Of a DNA stretch of 64,000 nucleotides, positions 57,435 to 64,000 are shown piece by piece (within the stretch, counting starts at the first letter, position 1; every line of letters starts with the position of its first letter). The position numbers and the translations under genes were made by a program. Below the pieces are notes generated by a model. The model did not search any database. It was given only the letters and a program-made list of their open reading frames with translations, and was not told where the DNA came from. The DNA is from Carya illinoinensis (taxonomy: Eukaryota > Streptophyta > Magnoliopsida > Fagales > Juglandaceae): NCBI RefSeq assembly GCF_018687715.1, contig NC_056766.1:13523001-13587000 (forward strand). The letters run 5' to 3'.

Positions 57435-59038
57435 TGTAATATCGACGTCAGGTGTGGGGTGTGTGTGTGAACAGCGGCGAATGCATAGCAATTCTCTTAA
57501 ACAAAACTTGAAACTTTGGGTTCAACAGTACACCCGTCACTTCCTTCACGCATCCTAGCCCACACTAAATTCTCATTCCTATCCATACATGTCACATGAC
57601 TTTAAGTCAACTCTGAGGCTTAAACATCATGTAACCATGCTTAGGATAGATTACTTATTATATACAGTAAATCCATCCAGCACACATGTCTCACTAGATG
57701 CACACATTCCTTACCCCGTTATCACCTAAGATTAACTTATAATCCGTTGAATGCCTGCTTGTATAAACAAGCTCCATTCTCTGATGCCAACTTCTACTCA
57801 AACCCGGTCAGCAAGACTTTCCTACTTCCTGGCCCCTTTAAAAGTACATCCCAACACTTACATGACAAGACCCATTCACACTATACCTCTGTTGTGTCAC
57901 GTAGCTTGAGGTTATTCCCAAGTTACATCAAGACACCTATCACTATGGCAAGGTCACCTCACAACTACTTCAGGACACTGTTCCACAGTTCTCGATGCTA
58001 CACAACATGCTCTATGCTTCTCAACTATGTCATCCAACCCTTCTTGACACGCCATATGACGCATCACGACACTACACAGAGTACACTCCATGTAAACTCC
58101 CTTCCATCCACACTACGCCATACAACATTACAACGCATGCCACACAGTGCATCACTACACAACATGGAATACACACCACGTGTATTCCCTTCACAACACC
58201 ACGCCACATCACTACTACAGTACATACTTTATACCCACACTTCACAACACACTACCCAACTACGCCCAACACTTCACTGCACAGTGAACTTCACAATCCA
58301 CCAACTAACATCTAACATAAGTAACGAGGGAGAGAGGGTTATACCATCCTTGGGATTAACCTGTGCGTTGCTCACTACTTGTCATAGTCAAAGGCGACAG
58401 AAGTGTTGTACGTGGCGGCTAAATCGCATACAGTGGCTATCCACCTTATATGGTGGTTGTCCACCATGTAAGGTGGCTATTTGGGCTTAGGGCTGGGCAG
58501 CGGAGCCCAAGGAAGGCTCATGGTAGCCACATGATGGCTAGGGTGGTGGAGCACAGTGAAGCCATGGGTTTCAAGGGCTGGGCTGTGGCTTGTTGGTAAG
58601 GGAAATGGAGAGGGAGAGCTATGGGGTTGCTAGCTGATCATGGAGGGCTAAGAGAGGCTCGGTGGAGCTATGGTGGTAAGGAAGAGGCAGTATAGTGGCC
58701 CACGCCGACAAATCTAGGCTGCCGGTCATGGAAGACCCGTGAGAGAGTGGGGAAGAGTATGAGGGGTAGGGACCTCGACTGGGCATGGGGATGGTTAAAG
58801 AAGGTCACTGGTGGGAGGAGGTAGTTGTTGGTGGCCGTGTACAGTGGCATGGGTGGAGGAACCCATATGGGTTTCATGTGATGGAGAGGGGGAGCTACGA
58901 TTAAGGAAGAGACTGTGGGGGAAAGGGAACTGGCAGTGGGTTAGCACCAGTGAGATGGTGGTGTTGTGGTGGTGCTCAATGGGGCTATGGGTTGATGACG
59001 GTGGCGCACGGTGGAAAGAAATGGGTGAAACCCATTTC

Positions 59039-59081
<43 letters not shown>

Positions 59082-59815
59082 ACCACGTGGAGGCTCAACA
59101 GTGGGGAAAGGTGCTTGCCGACATGAACGGGAGACGCCGGTGGTGGCGGTGAAGCTGGGTGGCACACAGCAGCGTCAGGATGAGCTGAAGGAATTCGGTG
59201 AAGGGGAAGGGGAGGCTGTCATGCGAGCTGAAGGAGAGGGAGGAGAGAGAGGGGAAAGGAAAAAGTGAGGATAAAAGGCTAGGGGCTTGGGTATTTAATC
59301 TAGGCCCTTCATCTTGGGATATTCAAAACGATCTAATGGTGATGATTAAAATACTAATTTAACTTAAAAATACTGAGAGGAATTAAGATAGAATTTTATT
59401 AAACTAAATTTTAGTTTATAAAATATAATCTTCATCCTTAATTAAATGATGAAGTTTTGCTAATTATCTTTAAGAGAATAAAACCATTTAATTAATTAGA
59501 GTTTTAACATAATTTAAATCTCATAATATTTTTAAATGACTAAAATCATTTAATTAAAATGATTTTTCACAATTATAATATTTTTAAAACTCTTCAAAAA
59601 TATTATAATTCATGTCCTATTTAAAATAAGGCTTGGTCCAATAATACTGGAAATATCTCATATAAATATTTTCAAGATATTTAAAATATTCAAGGGCTTT
59701 AAAACACCGAGCTAACTCTAGAAATCACTTAATGTCTTTAAAAATACGCCATCGAGGTTCGGTACGCAGGACAAGACTTGTGACCATTAGAGAGAGAAAG
59801 GAGCCGGATATTACA
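57435..59815 (-). mobile_element. Solo-LTR-like block (2.38 kb)
   Basis: The ends are tgtaatatcg and gccggatattaca, a 9-bp inverted terminal match (TGTAATATC/GATATTACA). The minus-strand start resembles the LTR remnant at 26246. There is no PBS or polypurine tract at either side and no protein similarity. The flanks aaaaa and gtatg do not match, so either recombination between elements or a deletion removed the duplication. The (GA)n at 59041-59079 and several open frames within are low-complexity. Confidence 0.65.
59041..59079. repeat. (GA)n microsatellite
   Basis: About 19 uninterrupted GA dinucleotides within the solo-LTR-like block. Confidence 0.95.
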
Positions 59816-60165
59816 GTATGGGCTTCAGCATATAGCACTACTATTCTTTTGAGTATTTTTCATTTTTTTCTGTAAAGTTCACATATATGCTCCAGTTTAC
59901 CTCAGACTGTTGTTGGCCTTAGGCGAGTAGCTCTTGTCTTATCAGAGCCACCAGTCTCTTCAGCCCATAATTCTCGCCTTCACAGTTAGTGACTTTTCTA
60001 ACTTGCCCACCATGAGACGAGAGGCTCATCTTCACCTCATACTGGGATGTATCTGCCAGGCGTTCTGTAGGGTGCTTGCTCTTCCACATGTTGGACTAGC
60101 TGCACTTTACTGCCCTCACAACTATTTTCTCCATCAAACTAATGAAGTGTCCCTCATTATGGCTG
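59816..60165 (-). repeat. Dispersed repeat with short coiled-coil-like ORF, copy 2
   Basis: Related to 16985-17330 in the same orientation: gggcttc-gcatatagcac, gccaccagtctcttcag and gtgcttgctcttccacatg. The minus-strand peptide again starts MWKSKHPTERLADTSQYEVK and has a stop within. It begins exactly at the border of the LTR block, which must have inserted into or next to it. Confidence 0.5.
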
Positions 60166-60179
60166 AGCAACCGGGTACT

Positions 60180-60320
60180 GCCCAGAATTTTAATTCCAAA
60201 TCCGTTCCGGCCCAGATATACCGATATACCCAGGTTACAACCCAGGCCGGAACCCAGATTGATCTAGGTTTTTACAATCTGGAAACCTGGGTTCCGGCCT
60301 ATACCAGGGTTTTTTTTTTG
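60180..60320. repeat. Short imperfect inverted repeat
   Basis: aacccaggccggaacccagatt on one side and aatctggaaacctgggttccggcc on the other are near reverse complements around a short spacer, and could fold into a hairpin. It resembles the base vocabulary of the element at 27280-27955 (ccgttccgg, ataccgatatacc). Possibly a MITE end. Confidence 0.4.
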
Positions 60321-60489
60321 TTTTTTTAAAAGCCTATATTATTAAATTATTTTTCATGAAAAACATAATGCTGAAAGCCTATATTATATTACACTTTTTT
60401 CAAGAAAACATATCAAAATTACATATTCAAGAAAAAATAGTGTTGAAATTAAAAGACTATATTCTATATTTATCTATATTGATTACTAA

Positions 60490-62075
60490 GAAAAGATGAT
60501 AAAACTAACCATAACATCTTCTATTCCTCATCATACAAAGTACTAGAGCTAGAACAATACCATTAGTCTCAACAAGACGAAGTTGCTCACAATTGAGATA
60601 AAGGGCGAAAAAGACTTCTCCAGGGTGAAAATGAAACTCCACCATCATTTAAAAAAAAAAAAAGGAAAAGGAAACTTTACTATCATGACTAATAGACTTT
60701 TTGATATAGCTAGCTTATAAATAATAAAAGATAAAAGGATCAACTTGGAGATAGGTCACTTGATTTTGACACGTGATCGACCAAGTGACTCTCCCCAAAA
60801 CCACTCTTTCGGCAGCCATTAATTAAAGCAATTATATATGCTTTTTAATTCCTCACTCAACCTTTAATTACAACTTTTATGACTTGCATCTTCACCTTCT
60901 TTCTCTCTCTGTCTTCTTTCTACCATGGATATGGAGGAGATACCACAAATTAAGCAGCTGCTCAAAGTACACTTCCACCAGAAGCTGGTGGTGCATCGCC
61001 TATGTAATGAAGAAATAGACACAAAATGTAATTAAGAAAGAAATTACTAACGTTATTCTCTTAAAGCCTCGATCCAGAAATAGACACCAAATTGTATTTA
61101 AGAAAGAAATTACTAACGTTATTCTCTTAAAGCCTCCAGAAATAGACCCAAAATGTAATTAAGAAAGAAATCATGTAATCATTTCCCAAAGACACAAAGG
61201 AGTACTCAAGAAGAACAAACACAAAGCAATAATTATTTTGGATATGGACGATAACTTGCCAACAAGCCAATGTCCCAACAAGCCAGTTATTTGTGGTCAA
61301 TGAAAACAACGCATGCAAAGCGATAATTATTTCTAATGTTTGTTCCATTATTTGATAGAGCCGCCCTACAGCCCCACTTGGACTGGGGGCAATGCAAAAA
61401 ATAAAAAATAAAAATAAAAAAAATCATATATTTGTTTTAATGGTTTTAAATATTTTTTAAAAAATTTCACAACTTTATTAAAAAAACAATTTTTCAATCA
61501 CTAAATAAAAAATAAAATATAAAAAGAACACACAATTGAAATGCACAATCCATCATGTGTTGCTTTAGCATTTCTGTATTTTATAAAAATCTGAATTCGC
61601 TCGATTGTCTAAACCCTAAATTTCAAAAGTAGTTTTTGAATTAATTTTTACAACACAGAAAATATATTCGATGAAGTGGTAAATATGAAGTCCGCAGAAT
61701 AATTAATGATCATGTGACAAATTCTAAACCCGTAATTTGAAGATGTAAAATTAAATAGTCTGAAAAAGTTTTCTTTTTGAATTTTTTTATTGCAAATTAA
61801 TGTTTAGTCAATTTGGATAACGATCAAACGTGTAAAGCAAAACATCCAGATCAAGGATGGCTTTCCGTTTCGTCGTTTTGTTGCGGCATCATAGAGAATT
61901 GGCTAACAAGCAAACAAGATCTGAAACTTTGTCGGATTTTTGCTTTTTGGAAACGGTACTGATTGTCAACTTTGAACTACGCAAAGGTCTCAAAAAGAAG
62001 TACGCCCTTATCTCTATAAACCCCATCGACAACCAAAACAATTTTACCCTTGAGTTCTTCTCCTTCACTGTATTT
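60490..62075 (+). repeat. Segmental duplication, unit D upstream and promoter
   Basis: Aligns with 19380-20988 of unit A from gatgataaaac onward, including relic, the caaagacacaaaggagt block and the promoter. It lacks the 129-bp tandem duplication. A TATA box, tataaa (62015-62020), lies 56 bp before the ATG. A unit-specific insertion of a second acaccaaattgtattt-type block lies at about 61080-61130. Confidence 0.8.
60889..61007 (+). pseudogene. CYP82 N-terminal fossil, unit D
   Basis: Same relic as in units A and C: ATGACTTGC start, ttctaccatggatatgg, then gtacacttccaccagaag and tggtggtgcatcgcctatg. The hinge is out of frame with the anchor. Confidence 0.7.
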
Positions 62076-64000
62076 ATGGCTAGCATACTTGTCCTATTTC
62101 TCTTTTTCTTATTTCTATTTTGGATATGGAGGAGAACCCAAAAGACTGTCCCTCAAAAGATACTTCCACCAAAAGCAGGTGGTGCATGGCCTGTAATTGG
62201 CCACCTCCACCTATTAGGAGGGATGCAACCGCCCCATCTAACCCTAGGTGACATGGCCGACAAGATCGGACCAATCTTCAGTATCAACTTGGGCATGCAT
62301 AGAGCTATTGTAGTAAGCAGTTCGAAGATAGCTAAAGAGTGTTTCACTACCAACGATAAAGCCTTTTCCAACCGTCCAAAAGCTTTGGCGGTAGAACTCA
62401 TGGGTTACAACTACGCCATGTTCGGTTTCAGCCCATACGGTTCCTATTGGCGCCATGTTCGAAGAATAGTCACTCTTGAAGTTCTCTCAAATCACCGTCT
62501 TGAGATGTTCAAACACATGCGAGAGTCAGAGGTAAACGAAGCCATAAAAGAGATCTACGAGTTGTCGGTCAAGAACAACAACGCATTAGTGGAGATGAGA
62601 AGATGGTTCGGCTATGTAACCCTAAACGTTGTGTTTATGATGATTATAAAGAAGCGATTTTCTTGGGCTGCAACCAAGGATGAGACTGAAAAAAATGATC
62701 AATTTAAAAAGGCAATGAGAGATTTCTTGGTATTGGCTGGGACATTTGTAGCGTCAGATGTGCTTCCATATCTAAGATGGCTGGACTTGGGTGGGTACGA
62801 GAAGACAATGAAGGAAACTGCAAAAACATTAGATCATGAGCTTGAAGGATGGCTAGAAGAGCACAAGCAAAGAAGAATTTTTGGGGAGGTAAAAAAGGGA
62901 CAAGAAGACTTTATGGAAGTGATGTTGTCTATTGTCGCTGACAGTGAAGAGATTTCTAGTTATGATGCCGATACAATCACCAAAGCTACTTGTCTGGTAT
63001 GTTTTAGATAACCCTATTTAAGCTAATGGAGGGTACTAATTAGACTGCTTTGCTATATTTTTATTGAATATAAAGATCATCCTTGATTTGTGAAGCATAC
63101 TGATCAAAAGTATCTTTTTGTTTTCTTCTTCTAATTATCCACTGGAGTTTAACATACAATTAGGAAATTTTTTCACATTTTCAAAAAGAATCTAGCTCTC
63201 TTGTTATGGTAACTAAAAGGGGTAACCTCTCCAAATTTTCAATGAATCTATTGGTTCCTATCTGCAAAAAGAAAATGGAAGATTTCCCAATTTGTGCTAG
63301 GGTGTTGGAAACATTTGTCTTGTTCCTAAAGTCCGCCCAAAAATATATGCTAGTGGTCTACAAAGGGAAATCCTTTGTACAATTCTAGGATATAAAAGTT
63401 TGATGCACTCCTCTTGAAAATAAAATGGATAAATCTAGGTCTAAAATTAAAAGACTCACTTTTTAATGGTGGCCCTCACTGTTGTTCAAAATTAATGCAC
63501 GAAATTTGCATCTCCTAAGACTGTATCTAATATTAGTAATACACTTTCACAAAAAAGAAATCATTTTGATATTGAAAAAAAAAGTTTCTGTATCTTTTTT
63601 CAACACAAAATAAGCCCAGGCTTGAAGTGAGCACTCATAAAAAATTTGACGGGAACAAACAAAACAAAACAAACCGCATAAACGAGAGGAAATTGCAAGC
63701 ATTTATTATAGGCATTGCTCTTTTTTTTTTTAGTCTTTTTGGGGAAATAGTTTTGCTAAGTTCAATTTTAGTTTAATATGGTAAAATTATAAATAACATA
63801 GACATACATGCTTGGACTTTTGCAGTCCCTCATCTTAGGGGGTACAGATACAACGACGGTGACAATGACATGGGCGCTCTCTCTACTTCTTAATAATCGA
63901 GAGGCTATGAAGAAAGCCCAGCAAGAATTAGACCTCCAGATTGGTAGAGAGAGGCTAGTGATGGAATCAGATGTGAAAAAGCTAGTCTATCTTCAAGCTG
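62076..64000 (+). CDS. CYP82-family cytochrome P450, 3' end beyond window
   Basis: Exon 1 is 62076-62996 (307 codons) and exon 2 starts at 63826 and is open to the window end. It is very similar to gene A, with one extra Arg after the membrane anchor (WIWRRTQKT) and substitutions such as FSPYGSYW. Seen: anchor, hinge [23 protein letters not shown], the splice pair ctg/gtatgt and tttgcag/tcc in phase 0, GGTDTT at the start of exon 2 and KKLVYLQA. The ExxR and heme-loop part lies outside. The frame is open upstream to an ATG at 61857, but the TATA box at 62015 and the anchor position make 62076 the likely start. Role as for gene A: an ER monooxygenase of unknown substrate. Confidence 0.9.
62997..63825 (+). 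other. Intron of CYP82 gene D
   Basis: An 829-bp GT-AG intron, phase 0, aligned with the intron of gene A including its short shared open stretch (63206-63388). Confidence 0.85.

Noticed and set aside
57747..58490. 247-codon open frame rich in His, Thr and Ser
   Set aside because: It is inside the solo-LTR-like block, has no domain or repeat of known proteins, and a second overlapping frame is equally open.
58811..59152. Trp/Gly-rich frame next to the GA repeat
   Set aside because: It spans a (GA)n microsatellite that reads as alternating Arg-Glu; no conservation or domain.
61857..62075. 73-codon in-frame extension upstream of CYP82 gene D
   Set aside because: The TATA box at 62015 lies inside it, genes A and C start at the equivalent of 62076, and the extension would put 73 residues before the membrane anchor.

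Overview
The window looks like nuclear DNA of a eudicot plant, probably a woody species. I infer this from intron-containing CYP82-family cytochrome P450 genes set among nested plant LTR retrotransposons of Ty1/copia and Ty3/gypsy type. The species cannot be fixed from the sequence alone. No rRNA, tRNA, CRISPR or prokaryotic feature was found. The only host genes I can support are members of a CYP82 cluster: one complete two-exon gene (20989-23374, +), one intact gene cut by the window end (62076-64000, +), one 5' exon cut off by a retroelement (44677-45066, +) and one decayed copy on the opposite strand (26491-26919, -). The + strand copies sit in duplicated segments, called units A (about 18590-23380), B (28955-29848 plus 41822-42744), C (42745-45066) and D (60490-64000) here. 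Unit B has lost its P450 gene. Each unit also carries, upstream, a fossil of the first 25-45 codons of another CYP82 gene.

Region 1-17330 is a nest of retroelements. A decayed minus-strand Ty1/copia element (1107 to about 16534) contains a 2.06 kb solo LTR (1611-3669) and a 9.0 kb minus-strand Ty3/gypsy element (6492-15494). The latter contains a second solo LTR of the same family (10059-12223). Each of these insertions has a matching 5-bp target-site duplication. Another long LTR enters from the left edge and ends at 1106.

Region 17331-29848 holds units A and B. Between them lie a gypsy gag remnant, an LTR remnant and the minus-strand P450 pseudogene. Region 29849-41821 is a chromodomain-bearing gypsy element (about 5.4 kb once its insert is discounted) on the + strand. 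It was split inside its polyprotein by a minus-strand Tekay/Del-like gypsy derivative (32012-38562) with a 3.26 kb LTR. That derivative has lost RNase H, integrase and most of one LTR.

Region 41822-60165 holds the rest of unit B and truncated unit C. An old copia-like element begins with an LTR at 45067, in the middle of the P450 exon. A 7.5 kb non-autonomous SIRE-like element (49008-56508) is inserted in it. This element encodes Gag and a second protein with a plant-transposon-type domain but no protease, integrase or reverse transcriptase. A solo-LTR-like block lies at 57435-59815. Unit D with the second P450 gene fills 60490-64000.

The CYP82 proteins would be ER-anchored monooxygenases of specialised metabolism; their substrates cannot be read from sequence. 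Retroelement insertion and segment duplication explain why one copy is intact while others are truncated, relic or missing. The most unusual items are the repeated CYP82 N-terminal fossils, the gag-plus-accessory-ORF element with no pol, a reading-frame-exact candidate intron between gag and protease of the Tekay-like element, and LTR-internal minisatellites, one of which accounts for almost the whole length difference between two sister LTRs.
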